64,000 nt of DNA from Elioraea tepidiphila DSM 17972 (GTDB taxonomy: Bacteria > Pseudomonadota > Alphaproteobacteria > Acetobacterales > Acetobacteraceae), in contig NZ_KB899911.1 in the NCBI RefSeq assembly GCF_000378465.1, forward strand, positions 186,001 through 250,000. The letters are read 5' to 3'. The position numbers were made by a program, and so were the translations under genes. This document shows positions 21,681 through 31,656 of the stretch, piece by piece. The notes beneath the pieces are model-generated. The model was not told the origin of the DNA. It made no database searches and was given only the letters and a program-made list of their open reading frames with translations. Each line of letters starts with the position of its first letter. Position 1 is the first letter of the stretch.

Positions 21681-21704
21681 AATCAGGACCAGGATGGTCC
21701 GGTT
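21681..21704. promoter_or_regulatory. Palindromic motif upstream of rpoH, similar to the suf operator
   Basis: AATCAGGACC (21681-21690), five bases, then GGTCCGGTTT form an imperfect palindrome (8 of 10 symmetric). The left half is identical to the half-site of the perfect palindrome before the Rrf2 gene at 33642-33672 (AATCAGGAC). It may be a binding site for the same Fe-S regulator, or a hairpin ending the rluD transcript; no uridine tract follows immediately, only GGTTTTGCTT. Confidence 0.45.
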
Positions 21705-21745
21705 TTGCTTGCGAAGCCGTGCAGGTTTGGGGCAGGATGTCGCCG

Positions 21746-21772
21746 TTGGCACTCTAAGGGAGAGAGTGCCAT
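21746..21772. promoter_or_regulatory. CIRCE element (HrcA operator) upstream of rpoH
   Basis: TTGGCACTC (21746-21754), exactly nine bases, then GAGTGCCAT (21764-21772). This matches the CIRCE consensus TTAGCACTC-N9-GAGTGCTAA in geometry and in 15 of 18 arm positions, with the G/C change at the third position compensated on both arms. CIRCE is the binding site of the heat-shock repressor HrcA, known from groESL and dnaK promoters. It lies 129 bases before the rpoH ATG and implies HrcA control of sigma-32 synthesis. Confidence 0.8.
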
Positions 21773-21900
21773 CACGCTCCCGTGACGGTCGCGTCGCCGG
21801 TTCGTGACCACCCCCGGAACCCGGCCGTGACAGAGTGCGTTGCGTCGACTCCCCCGATCGGCACGCCGGAGATCCGCTCCGGCCTTGCAGAGAGAGGTCC

Positions 21901-22791
21901 ATGGCAACGTCCTACGCGATCCCTGTCGCACCGGAAGGGAACCTCACCCGGTATCTTCAGGAGATCCGGAAGTTCCCCATGCTGTCGCCGGAGGAGGAGA
22001 GCGCGCTCGCCCGCCGCTGGCGCGACGAGGGCGATCTCGAGGCCGCGCACAAGCTGGTCACCAGCCATTTGCGGCTCGTGGCGAAGATCGCCATGGGCTA
22101 TCGCGGCTACGGGCTGCCGGTGGGCGAGCTGATCTCCGAGGGCAATGTCGGCATGATGCAGGCGGTGAAGCGGTTCGATCCGGACCGCGGATTCCGCCTC
22201 GCCACCTACGCCATGTGGTGGATTCGCGCCGCCATCCAGGAATACATCCTGCACTCCTGGTCGCTCGTGAAGATGGGTACCACGGCGGCGCAGAAGAAGC
22301 TGTTCTTCAACCTGCGCCGGCTGAAGGGCCAGATGCAGGCGATCGACGACGGCGACCTGAAGCCCGAGCAGGTGGCGAAGATCGCGCGCGCGCTCGATGT
22401 GCCCGAGCAGGACGTGATCTCGATGAACCGACGGCTCGCGGCCCCGGACCACAGCCTCAACGCGCCGGTGCGCGCCGAGAGCGAGGGCGAGTGGCAGGAC
22501 TGGCTGATGGACGAGTCCGAGAGCCAGGAGGAGACGCTCGCCGAGGCCGAGGACATGGGCCAGCGCAAGGCGCTGCTGAACAGGGCGCTCGGCACGCTGA
22601 ACGAGCGCGAGCGGCACATCTTCATCGAGCGCCGCCTGAAGGACGAGCCGACCACGCTCGAGGACCTCTCGCAGCAATACGGCATCAGCCGCGAGCGCGT
22701 GCGCCAGATCGAGGTGCGCGCCTTCGAGAAGGTCCAGAAGAGCATGAAGGCCCAGATGGCGGAGCGCCGCGCGGGGGCCGCCGTCACCTGA
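21901..22791 (+). CDS. rpoH: RNA polymerase heat-shock sigma factor RpoH (sigma-32)
   Basis: Directs RNA polymerase to heat-shock promoters. 296 residues. Region 2 is seen in LVTSHLRLVAKIAMGYRGYG, then FDPDRGFRLATYAMWWIRAA. The RpoH box QKKLFFNLRR, which separates RpoH from other sigma factors, is present. The region 4 HTH is LEDLSQQYGISRERVRQIE. ATG 21901 follows GAGAGGTCC. A CIRCE element lies upstream, and a 22-base perfect palindrome follows directly after the stop. A separate membrane protein/pseudokinase pair converges from downstream. Confidence 0.97.
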   Translation: MATSYAIPVAPEGNLTRYLQEIRKFPMLSPEEESALARRWRDEGDLEAAHKLVTSHLRLVAKIAMGYRGYGLPVGELISEGNVGMMQAVKRFDPDRGFRLATYAMWWIRAAIQEYILHSWSLVKMGTTAAQKKLFFNLRRLKGQMQAIDDGDLKPEQVAKIARALDVPEQDVISMNRRLAAPDHSLNAPVRAESEGEWQDWLMDESESQEETLAEAEDMGQRKALLNRALGTLNERERHIFIERRLKDEPTTLEDLSQQYGISRERVRQIEVRAFEKVQKSMKAQMAERRAGAAVT

Positions 22792-22797
22792 CCGGGT

Positions 22798-22819
22798 CCC
22801 GGTCCTGATCAGGACCGGG
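22798..22819. terminator. 22-base perfect palindrome between rpoH and the converging membrane-protein gene
   Basis: CCCGGTCCTGA-TCAGGACCGGG is perfectly self-complementary and starts six bases after the rpoH stop; its right end overlaps the last codons of the opposite-strand gene. It can fold as a strong hairpin in either transcript, so a bidirectional terminator is likely, although there is no uridine tract. It also contains ATCAGGACC, the half-site seen upstream of rpoH and suf. Confidence 0.5.
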
Positions 22820-23294
22820 GGCGCTCGACCTCCACACCCCAGGTCTCGCGCAGCGCGGCGCGGCGCTGCTCGAGCGCCTGCACCGTGCGGTAGGCGCGCG
22901 CCTCCAGCACCGCCAGCACCGCCCAGGCGAGCACCTGCGGCAGCAGGAAGCCGATGATGGCCGCCGAATAGGCGAGCGGCAGGGCCTCCAGGCGGCCGAG
23001 GATCGCGGCGAGCGTGATCAGGTCGTGACCTTCGAGCCAGAGCGCGCGGATCGACGGCAGCAGTCCCGCCAGGTTGAGCGCCAGCACGGTGCGCGCCGTG
23101 CCCCGTCCGGCGGAGCGATCGACCGCCAGCGCGACCGCCGCCGGCAGCAGCCCGATCGCGAGCAGCAATCCCGTCGGCAAGGCAATGCCGAGCACGGCGC
23201 CCGTGACCACCCCGAGGCCCCAGAAGCCGAGCGGCGCCCGCCCGCCCGCCTTCGCCTCGCCGGCCCGCTTGGCCGGCTTTGCCGCCGCCGCCAT
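22809..23294 (-). CDS. Hypothetical multi-span membrane protein partnered with a pseudokinase
   Basis: A 161-residue inner-membrane protein, not recognised as a named family. After a basic, Ala/Lys-rich N-terminus (AAAAKPAKRAGEAKAGGR) come about four hydrophobic segments (GFWGLGVVTGAVLGIALPTG; LLLAIGLLPAAVALAV; RTVLALNLAGLLPSIRALW; AAIIGFLLPQVLAWAVLAVL), then a short cytoplasmic C-terminal helix rich in Arg/Glu. Its start lies only three bases from the stop of the large pseudokinase gene upstream, so the two are certainly co-transcribed and probably functionally linked. Function is unknown. Confidence 0.65.
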   Translation of the reverse strand: MAAAAKPAKRAGEAKAGGRAPLGFWGLGVVTGAVLGIALPTGLLLAIGLLPAAVALAVDRSAGRGTARTVLALNLAGLLPSIRALWLEGHDLITLAAILGRLEALPLAYSAAIIGFLLPQVLAWAVLAVLEARAYRTVQALEQRRAALRETWGVEVERPRS

Positions 23295-23297
23295 GGC

Positions 23298-25286
23298 TCA
23301 GCTCCCGGCCACGGCGAGCAGCGTCAGGGCCAGCACCACCAGCCCCGCACCCTGGGCGATGCTGCCGCCGATGCGCGCCGCCTCGGCCGCGCGCCGGGCC
23401 CGCGCGCCGGCGACCGCGGCGATCGCGCGCGCCGCCTCGGCCGAGGCCATGGCGGCGGCGGCGAAGCCCGCCTGGTCGCGCTGGCGCAGCACCGGGTCGG
23501 CGAGCAGCGCATGCAGGGCGGCCAGATCGCCCGAGGCGGCGACGCGCGACAGTTCCGCCACCGCGCGTTCGCGCCGCGCCGTCTCGTGCCAACTGCGCGC
23601 CGCCGGGCCCGCGAGATCGCCGAGTACGCGGCCGAGCGCCGGCATCGGCTCCCCCGCGTGCATGCGTTGCAACAGGGCGAACACGCGGATTGTCGCGACC
23701 GCCGCCTCGGCGACCGAGCCCGCCTCGTCGATCGCCGCCAGCTCGCCATCGAGCCGGCCATCGACCTGCACGGCGATGAAGGCGGCAATGTGCCGGTCGA
23801 GCGGCAGGGTGCCGGCCGGCAGTGTCGGCGCGATGGCCTCCACCGCGCGCAGCAGCGCCGGCAGCGTGGTCGCCATCCTCCCGCCGAGCAGCGGCGACAG
23901 GCAGGGGAGGGCCGGGTTGAGCTGATAGAGCAGCCGCTCGGTGCCCGACCCGAGGGCGGAGGAGCGGCGGATCAGCCGGTACTGCCGTGCCATCCGGTCG
24001 AGCGCCACCGGATCGACGCGGCGGTCGCCGCAGGCCGCGCCCCAGCGGCCGATCGCGAGGCTGTCGATCAGGTCTTCGAGATCGCCGAGCGCGAAGGCGT
24101 GTTGGCCGTGGCCGAGCACGGTCTCGGCCAGCACCGGGCCGAGCGCGTCCGGCATCAGCGCGGCGCCGCGCCAGAACATCGGCGCGCGCGGGTCGATCAG
24201 CGCGATCGTGCGGCAGAGCATCGTGTCGAGCACCAGCGGATCGACCGCGCCGGCCTCGTCCTCGGTCGCCTCGCGCAGCCGGGAGGCGAGCTGGCTGTCG
24301 CCGAGGGCGCGCTCGATCCAGACCGCGACCGCGCCGCTGCGCGCGGCCGCGACACCCTCGGCCCAGTGGGTACCGAGGGCGGCGGCCAGGCTGTGGCTGT
24401 CGCGCGGCTGGCTCGGGCCGATCGGCAGCGGGCGGCTCGCCTTGCGGATCGGCCGGGCGCTGATCGAGCGCGTGCGCGCCGAGCCGGGCCAGCCGGCGAG
24501 TTCGGCCGGGGTCGGCCGGTGGTCCGGGTCCTCCGCCAGCAGGCCGCGCACGAGCGTGACGAGCCCTCCGGGCAGGCGCTGGTCGCCCAGCACCGCGACC
24601 AGGCTGCCGCACTCCAGCTTGGCGCATGTGGCGGCGTCGTCAGCCAGACCGGCCATCGGCCAGGCGCCGGTGGCTAGGGCGACCAGGGTCACGCCGAGGG
24701 CGTAGAGATCATCGGCGATCGTGCCCTCGCCGCGGCCGATCGGCAGGCAGAGCGCGGAGGACGGCGGTTCGACCACGGCGGGCTGGGCGAAGGCTGCCGG
24801 CAGGGCCCAGGCCTCGCCCAGCATGACCGGGCCGCCGGCGGCCGGACGGAACAGGTTGTCGGGGCGGATGCCGCGATGGGGAAGGCCGAGATCGGCGAGC
24901 GCCAGCAGGGCCGCGCCGATCGGGCGGACCACGTTCTGGATCAGGTCGCCCTCGCGCAGGGGCGCGCGCCGCTCGCCCGCCGGCAGCAGCGGCGGGCCGG
25001 GCGGCAGGGGATAGACGATCAGCCGCTGCTCGGCGCCCTCCCACGCCACGACGTCCTGCGCGAGCGGGCGCATCAGGTGCGGGATGTCGTCCTCGGCCAC
25101 CAGGCGTTCGACCGCGCGGATGCGTGGCGGGTGGTGGGTGCGGCAGACCGCGGCGAGGCCGGGCGGCGCATCGGCTGCAAGCGGGCGCGCGGCGAAGGCG
25201 GCAAGCCCGCCGCCGACCATGCCGCGGATCGGGGTCAGCGGATCGACGGCGTGATTGCCGACTCTCGGCTGCCCTCCGCTCGCCAT
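23298..25286 (-). CDS. Membrane-anchored protein-kinase-like protein, probable pseudokinase
   Basis: 662 residues. An N-terminal eukaryotic-type kinase fold (about residues 30-280) is recognisable from HRGIRPDNLF (residues 137-146, in place of HRDxxxxN), ADDLYALGVTLVALATG (the subdomain IX Asp and following helix) and GLLAEDPDHRPTPAELAGWP (subdomain XI). The catalytic Asp is Gly139, the DFG motif is replaced by LGEAW, and no clear ATP-binding lysine is visible, so phosphotransfer is unlikely. A long helical region follows, then a single C-terminal transmembrane segment (about 638-660). The start chosen is ATG 25286; 11 more residues are possible upstream. It is co-transcribed with the four-span membrane protein. 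It probably acts as a scaffold or sensor (inference). Confidence 0.7.
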   Translation of the reverse strand: MASGGQPRVGNHAVDPLTPIRGMVGGGLAAFAARPLAADAPPGLAAVCRTHHPPRIRAVERLVAEDDIPHLMRPLAQDVVAWEGAEQRLIVYPLPPGPPLLPAGERRAPLREGDLIQNVVRPIGAALLALADLGLPHRGIRPDNLFRPAAGGPVMLGEAWALPAAFAQPAVVEPPSSALCLPIGRGEGTIADDLYALGVTLVALATGAWPMAGLADDAATCAKLECGSLVAVLGDQRLPGGLVTLVRGLLAEDPDHRPTPAELAGWPGSARTRSISARPIRKASRPLPIGPSQPRDSHSLAAALGTHWAEGVAAARSGAVAVWIERALGDSQLASRLREATEDEAGAVDPLVLDTMLCRTIALIDPRAPMFWRGAALMPDALGPVLAETVLGHGQHAFALGDLEDLIDSLAIGRWGAACGDRRVDPVALDRMARQYRLIRRSSALGSGTERLLYQLNPALPCLSPLLGGRMATTLPALLRAVEAIAPTLPAGTLPLDRHIAAFIAVQVDGRLDGELAAIDEAGSVAEAAVATIRVFALLQRMHAGEPMPALGRVLGDLAGPAARSWHETARRERAVAELSRVAASGDLAALHALLADPVLRQRDQAGFAAAAMASAEAARAIAAVAGARARRAAEAARIGGSIAQGAGLVVLALTLLAVAGS

Positions 25287-25356
25287 TCCACCCTCCGATC
25301 CGCGCCTGCGCGCACACACTGGCGCATGACGGTTGACCGGTCGTTAAGGAGGGAAG

Positions 25357-25440
25357 GGTTTCGTTGGCGCGTGGCCGCCCCACCCGCGCCCCACGCGCGA
25401 TACCCGGCTGCCAAAGGTCGAGCCTTTGGCAGCCGGGTAT
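25357..25440. repeat. Palindromic repeat unit 1 (18-bp perfect hairpin)
   Basis: The first of two tandem, diverged 84-85-base units. A GC-rich stretch beginning GGTTTCGTTGGCGCG leads into the hairpin at 25400-25440: left arm ATACCCGGCTGCCAAAGG, five-base loop, exact right-arm complement. The copy is about 80 percent alike to unit 2. It resembles REP/BIME-type extragenic palindromes. It lies between the pseudokinase start and the 3' end of purA. Confidence 0.75.
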
Positions 25441-25442
25441 GA

Positions 25443-25524
25443 GGTTTCCTTTGGCGCGCAGCCGCCACACCAGCCCTGCGCGCGATACCGGGCTGCCAAA
25501 GGTCAAACCTTTGGCAGCCCGGTA

Positions 25525-25527
<3 letters not shown>
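25443..25527. repeat. Palindromic repeat unit 2 (20-bp perfect hairpin), overlapping the purA stop
   Basis: The second tandem copy, beginning GGTTTCCTTTGGCGCG. Its hairpin at 25484-25526 has left arm GATACCGGGCTGCCAAAGGT, a three-base loop and an exact 20-base complement. The right arm overlaps the purA stop codon (25525-25527, read on the minus strand), so it forms at the end of the purA message and could protect or terminate it. The arms differ from unit 1 by compensated changes (CCCGG versus CCGGG), which argues that folding is conserved. Confidence 0.75.
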
Positions 25528-26814
<1,287 letters not shown>

Positions 26815-26818
26815 AGGA

Positions 26819-27958
26819 TCAATCCTTGAGCGGGACAGCCTCGCCGGCTCGGGCGAGGTGGGTGCAGCCGAGCCGGCGCGCCTCGGCGGCGGCGTCCGCG
26901 ACCGGGCCGAGGGCGGCGACGGTCGCGAAGCCGGCCGCGCGCAGCCGTGCCGCGGCATCGGCCGGCGTGCCGGCGGGGACGAACACGCGGGGGCGCATCG
27001 GCCGCGGCCGTGCCGCCGTCAGGGCCGCATCGGGGTAGAGCGTGACCCCGGTGGCGGGCTCGTCCCCTGCGCGGTAGCCGCCGCCGCGCCCGAGCTCGTC
27101 CGACAGCACGGCCGAGAAGATCGAGAAGGCGACGTTGCGGTGATAGCGGAGGCCGCGGAACTCCAGCGGGTCGGCGGTCAACCGGATCGACGGGTCGCGC
27201 GCGCGCACCGCCGCGACCGTGGCGGCCAGCCGGTCCGCGAGCGCGCGCGCCGGGGCCGGCAGGGTGGCGGCGGCCAGCGCCTCCAGCGCGCGATCGGCCG
27301 CACCCGCGGCGTGCAGCAGCTCGTCGAGCGTATCCGCGATCGGGCCGGCCAGCGCCGCGACCTCGGCCGCGTCCTTGCGGTCAATGGCGTGGCGCAGCGC
27401 GGCCTCGCGCTCCGGCGGCAGGCCGAGCGGCGAGAGCAGCTCGTCGGCGAGCGTCGGCAGCATCAGGTCGAAGCTGACCGAGGGCACGCCGAGCACCGCG
27501 AGCGCCTCGGCCGCGACCGCGATCACCTCGGCATCCGCCTCGGCGCAGTCCGCGCCGATCAGCTCGATCCCGGCCTGGGCGAACTGGCGTGCGGCGCGCA
27601 GCTCCGAGCCGCGCACCCGCAGCACCTGGCCGGAATAGGAGAGCCTGAGCGGCCGGGGCGCGCGGCCGAGCCGCACCGCGGCGATGCGCGCGACCTGCGG
27701 CGTGATGTCGGCGCGCAGCCCCATCATGCGCTGGCTGACCGGGTCCATCAGCCGGAAGGTGACGTCCGCCGTGGCGGCACCCGAGCCGCCGAGCAGCCCC
27801 TCCTCGAACTCGAGCAAAGGGGGCTTCACCCGCTCGTAGCCGTGCGCGGCGAACACCGCGCCGATCGCCTCGATGGCGGCGGCCTCGGTCTCGGCGTCGG
27901 GCGGCAGGAGGTCGCGCAGGCCGGGCGGCAGCAGCGCGATCGCGGCGGGATCGGTCAT
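26819..27958 (-). CDS. hisZ: ATP phosphoribosyltransferase regulatory subunit HisZ
   Basis: A histidyl-tRNA-synthetase paralogue that forms the regulatory subunit of the short-form HisG in histidine synthesis. 379 residues. The class II core is recognisable: [15 protein letters not shown] at the start, [20 protein letters not shown] (motif 1 region), [18 protein letters not shown] and [20 protein letters not shown] (motif 2). It lacks the histidine-specific motifs and the anticodon-binding domain of true HisRS, as expected. ATG at 27956-27958. Operon with purA. Confidence 0.92.
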   Translation of the reverse strand: MTDPAAIALLPPGLRDLLPPDAETEAAAIEAIGAVFAAHGYERVKPPLLEFEEGLLGGSGAATADVTFRLMDPVSQRMMGLRADITPQVARIAAVRLGRAPRPLRLSYSGQVLRVRGSELRAARQFAQAGIELIGADCAEADAEVIAVAAEALAVLGVPSVSFDLMLPTLADELLSPLGLPPEREAALRHAIDRKDAAEVAALAGPIADTLDELLHAAGAADRALEALAAATLPAPARALADRLAATVAAVRARDPSIRLTADPLEFRGLRYHRNVAFSIFSAVLSDELGRGGGYRAGDEPATGVTLYPDAALTAARPRPMRPRVFVPAGTPADAAARLRAAGFATVAALGPVADAAAEARRLGCTHLARAGEAVPLKD

Positions 27959-28098
27959 CGGCGCCGCGTCTAGCAGGGATCGGCGCGCATGGTGAGGGGG
28001 CACGGCGCGGTGCCGACAACCGCGCCCGGTCCTCCGTCTTCGCGCGACGGCGCGGCCGCTGTAAGAGGACCGTCACATTCACCACCGGAACGACGCGC

Positions 28099-28944
28099 GT
28101 GCCGGCCGACGTCATGCTGCTGGTCCTGTTCGGCGCGGCCCTGCACGCGGGCTGGAACGCGCTGGTCAAGGCCGGCGCCGACAAGCTGCTCGACATGGTG
28201 GCGGTGGCGGTGGGCTCGGCCCTGCTCTGCGCCGCGTGCGTGCCGTTCCTGCCGATCCCGGCGCGCGAGAGCTGGCCCTGCATCGCCGCATCGGTGGTGA
28301 TCCATGTCGGCTATTTCGCGCTCGTGGCCGCGGCCTATCGCGCCGGCGAGATGAGCGTCGCCTACCCGCTGATGCGCGGCACCGCGCCGCTGATCGTCGC
28401 CGGGCTGAGCGGGATGCTGCTCGGCGAGGCGCTGAGCCCCGGCGGGTGGGCCGGGGTCGCGCTGATCTCGGGCGGCGTGCTCGCCTTCGCCGTGCCGCGC
28501 CGGGGCGGCGCCGCGCCGGGCGGCGGCCGCGCGCTGGCGCTCGCACTCGGCAATGCCGCGGTGATCGCAGGCTACACGCTGGTGGACGGGCTTGGCGCGC
28601 GGCTTTCCGGCCATGCGGCCGCCTACACGCTCTGGCTGCTGCTGCTCGCCGCGCCGCCCCTGCTGGTCTATGCGCGGCTGCGGCGGCCCGAGGGGCTCGG
28701 CGTTAAACTCATGCAGCGCTGGCGGGTCGCCGCCCTCGGCGGGATCTGCACCACGGCCTCCTACACGCTCGCCCTCTGGGCGATGACGCGCGCGCCGATC
28801 GCGACCGTGGCCGCACTGCGCGAGACCTCGATCCTGTTCGCCATGCTGCTCGCGTCGGTCGCGCTGAAGGAGCGGTTCGGCCTCAAGCGTCACGCCGCGG
28901 CGGCGGCGATCGCCTGCGGTGCCGCGATGCTCCGGCTCGCCTGA
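28099..28944 (+). CDS. EamA (drug/metabolite transporter) family permease
   Basis: A 281-residue inner-membrane protein with about ten hydrophobic segments in the two-fold EamA/DMT repeat arrangement. The first repeat contains AAYRAGEMSVAYPLMRGTAPL and the second ALWAMTRAPIATVAALRETS, both typical EamA signatures with the conserved Pro and Glu. It is probably an exporter of a small metabolite or amino acid; substrate unknown. The start is GTG 28099; ATG 28114 is a shorter alternative. It is divergent from hisZ across 140 bases and converges on emrB (three bases between stops). Confidence 0.88.
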   Translation: MPADVMLLVLFGAALHAGWNALVKAGADKLLDMVAVAVGSALLCAACVPFLPIPARESWPCIAASVVIHVGYFALVAAAYRAGEMSVAYPLMRGTAPLIVAGLSGMLLGEALSPGGWAGVALISGGVLAFAVPRRGGAAPGGGRALALALGNAAVIAGYTLVDGLGARLSGHAAAYTLWLLLLAAPPLLVYARLRRPEGLGVKLMQRWRVAALGGICTTASYTLALWAMTRAPIATVAALRETSILFAMLLASVALKERFGLKRHAAAAAIACGAAMLRLA

Positions 28945-28947
28945 CCG

Positions 28948-30465
28948 TCAGCCCGTCGCGCCGACCGGGCGGCGCGGCCCGGGCCGGCGCAGCAACGCCG
29001 TCATCGGCATGGCCGCGAGGGCCAGCAGGGCGAGCAGGCGGAAATCGTTCATGTAGGCGATCGCGCGCGCCTCACGGTACACCATCTCCGCGAGCGCCAT
29101 CCGCCCCGCGACGGTATCGAGACTCCAGAGCTCGGCGACACCCGGCAGGCGCAGCGCCGGATTGAACGGGGTCACGTGCTGCACGAGCGTCGCGTTGATC
29201 ACCTGGGTGTCGCGCACCAGCAGGAAGATCACCACGGCGATGCCGATCGAGGCGCCGACATTGCGCATCAGCGCGTACATCGCGGTCGCCTGGTTGCGCA
29301 GCTCCGGCGCGAGCGTCGAGAAGGTCATGGTGGTCAGCGGCACGAACATGAAGCCGAGCCCGAAGCCCTGCACCATGCCGGTGCGGATGATCGCCGCCTG
29401 CGAGACCTGGGGCGTGAAGCCCGACATCTCCCAGAGCGACACGGCGGCGCAGCCGAAGCCGAAGGACAGCAGCAGGCGCGGATCGACCCGCGTGATCAGC
29501 CGTCCGACCAGCAGCATGGAGATCATCGTGCCGAGCCCGCGCGGCGAGGTGATCAGTCCCGCCGTCAGCACCGGGTAGCCGAGCATGGTCTGGAGGAAAG
29601 GCGAGAGCAGCGCGATCGTGGCGAGCAGCAGGATGCCGACCACGAAGATGAAGCACATCCCGAGGGTGAAGTTGCGGTCCTGGAACAGGCGCGGATCGAT
29701 GAAGGGCCGGCGCGCGGTCGCGGTGTGCACCACGAACAGGTAGAAGCTGAGGGCGGCCGCGAAGGCGAGCGTCGTGATCAGCGTGGAGTTGAACCAGTTC
29801 AACCGCTCGCCGCGGTCGAGCATGAGCTGGAACGAGCCGACCGCGATGCCCAGGGTCGCGAAGCCGAACCAGTCGAACCCGATCGGCTTCGGCTCGGTGC
29901 GCGGCATCGCCGCCGAGAGGCCGAGGAAGGCGACGATCCCCACCGGCACGTTGATGGTGAACACCCAGCGCCAGTGGAAGAACTCGGTGAGGATGCCGCC
30001 CAGCGTCGGGCCGAGCACGGGGCCGACCATCACGCCCACGCCGAACAGTGCCATCGCCGAGCCGTGCTGTTCGCGCGGATAGGTGTCGAGCATGGTCGCC
30101 TGCGAGAGCGGCACCAGCGGCGCACCGAACATGCCCTGCATCAGGCGGAACACCACCATCTGCTCGAGCGAGGTCGCCATGCCCGACAGCATCGAGGCGA
30201 TGGTGAAGCCCGTGATGGTCGTCATCAGAACCCTGCGCCGGCCGAACCGGTTGGCGAGGTAGCCGCTGAGCGGCGTCGAGATCGCCGCGGCGACGATGTA
30301 GGAGGTGAGCACCCAGTTGATCTGGTCGAGCGTCGCCGAGAGCTCGCCCATCATGTAGGGCAGCGCGATCGTCGCCATGGTGGTGTCGAGGATCTGCATG
30401 ATGACGGCGAGCATCACGCAGGGGATCAGGATGGTGCGGTTCGGCGCGCCCGGCACGCCCGTCAT
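28948..30465 (-). CDS. emrB: DHA2 (EmrB/QacA) family MFS multidrug efflux permease
   Basis: A 505-residue, 14-span major facilitator that exports hydrophobic compounds by proton antiport, working with an EmrA adaptor. Marks: first helix VMLAVIMQILDTTMATIALP with the DHA2 motif D1 Asp-Thr, motif A LANRFGRRRVL, and motif C in GVGVMVGPVLGPTLGG. It follows emrA by six bases on the same strand, so marR-emrA-emrB is an operon. No TolC-type outer-membrane channel is encoded nearby. Confidence 0.93.
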   Translation of the reverse strand: MTGVPGAPNRTILIPCVMLAVIMQILDTTMATIALPYMMGELSATLDQINWVLTSYIVAAAISTPLSGYLANRFGRRRVLMTTITGFTIASMLSGMATSLEQMVVFRLMQGMFGAPLVPLSQATMLDTYPREQHGSAMALFGVGVMVGPVLGPTLGGILTEFFHWRWVFTINVPVGIVAFLGLSAAMPRTEPKPIGFDWFGFATLGIAVGSFQLMLDRGERLNWFNSTLITTLAFAAALSFYLFVVHTATARRPFIDPRLFQDRNFTLGMCFIFVVGILLLATIALLSPFLQTMLGYPVLTAGLITSPRGLGTMISMLLVGRLITRVDPRLLLSFGFGCAAVSLWEMSGFTPQVSQAAIIRTGMVQGFGLGFMFVPLTTMTFSTLAPELRNQATAMYALMRNVGASIGIAVVIFLLVRDTQVINATLVQHVTPFNPALRLPGVAELWSLDTVAGRMALAEMVYREARAIAYMNDFRLLALLALAAMPMTALLRRPGPRRPVGATG

Positions 30466-30471
30466 CGGCGG

Positions 30472-31656
30472 CTAGAGTCCCAGCCAGCGGCGGAGGTCGC
30501 GGAACAGCCCGGCGAGGCTGCGCTCCTCGCCCGTGTCGATCTCGACCACGACGCTCATGCCCGCACGCAGTTTCGGCGCGTCCGCCGGCAGGTCGAGCGC
30601 CAGGCGCAGCGGGATGCGCTGCACCACCTTCACCCAGTTGCCCGAGGCGTTCTGCGGCGGCAGCACCGCGAACTCGGCCCCCGAAGCCGGGCTGATCGAG
30701 GCGACGCGCGCGGCGAAGCGCACCCCGGGATAGGTGTCCACGCGCACGGTCGCGGGGTTGCCGACCCGCACATGCGTGAGCGCCGTCTCCTTCGGGCTCG
30801 CCTCGACCCAGATGTTGTCGGTCGCGACCAGCACGAAGGCCGCGCGCGCGGCCGGCAGATAGGCGCCCTGCGGCAGATGGTGCACATGCGTCACGACGCC
30901 GCCGACCGGGGCGTGCACGCGGGTGCGGCGCAGGTCGCGCTCGGCACGGTCCACCTCGGCGCGCGCCTCCTGGAAGCGCGGATGCAGTTCGGGATCGAGA
31001 TCGGCCGATCCGCCGAGGGCCGCAAGCGTCGCCTCGGCTTGGCGTTCGGCCACCGCGACGCGCGCGCGCGCCGCGTCGACATCGCGCCGCGCCTGATCGA
31101 GCGCCATCTGTGCCGCGACCCCGCGCGCCTGGAGTTCCTGCTGGCGGCGGAACTGCGCCTGGTAGAAGGCGACATCGGTGCGCGCCTGGTCGAGCTCGGC
31201 GAGCTTCTCGCGATAGGTCGCGCGCAGCGTGGTGAGCTCGTTGCGCACGCTTTCGAGCCGCGCGAGCGCCGCGGCGAGCGCGATCCGATAGGACTCGTCG
31301 TCGAGCCGGAACAGGAGCTGTCCCTGTTCGACGATCTGGTTCTCCGCCACCGCCACCTCGGCGACGAAGCCGGGCACGTCGGTCGCGATGTCGATCCGCT
31401 CGGCGCGGACATAGGCGTTGTCGGTGGAGACGATGCGCCCCCCGGCGAGATAGAGGTGCAGACCGAGGGCCAGCAGGGCGAGCGGCCCGAGCAGCAGCAG
31501 CACGACGCGCCGGCGCTGGCGCTGCGCGACGGTCGGGCGCGTGGGTGCGGGCGGATCGCGCGGCGGCGCCTCGGCCTCGCGCAGCCGCGCCACCGCCTGC
31601 TCGGCGCGTTCGCCCGTCTCGCCGGGCGGCAGGGCGCGGGCGCGCGCGTCAGCCAA
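30472..31656 (-). CDS. emrA: HlyD/EmrA family membrane-fusion (periplasmic adaptor) protein
   Basis: 394 residues; links the EmrB permease to an outer-membrane channel. A cytoplasmic Pro/Arg-rich N-terminus precedes one transmembrane helix (VVLLLLGPLALLALGLHLYLAG, about residues 49-70). The biotinyl-lipoyl half-motif IDIATDVPGFVAEVAVAENQ is followed by a long coiled-coil hairpin (about 120-220). The second half-motif is RTRVHAPVGGVVTHVHHLPQ, and the beta-barrel follows. Its ATG overlaps the MarR gene end by eight bases. Confidence 0.93.
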   Translation of the reverse strand: MADARARALPPGETGERAEQAVARLREAEAPPRDPPAPTRPTVAQRQRRRVVLLLLGPLALLALGLHLYLAGGRIVSTDNAYVRAERIDIATDVPGFVAEVAVAENQIVEQGQLLFRLDDESYRIALAAALARLESVRNELTTLRATYREKLAELDQARTDVAFYQAQFRRQQELQARGVAAQMALDQARRDVDAARARVAVAERQAEATLAALGGSADLDPELHPRFQEARAEVDRAERDLRRTRVHAPVGGVVTHVHHLPQGAYLPAARAAFVLVATDNIWVEASPKETALTHVRVGNPATVRVDTYPGVRFAARVASISPASGAEFAVLPPQNASGNWVKVVQRIPLRLALDLPADAPKLRAGMSVVVEIDTGEERSLAGLFRDLRRWLGL

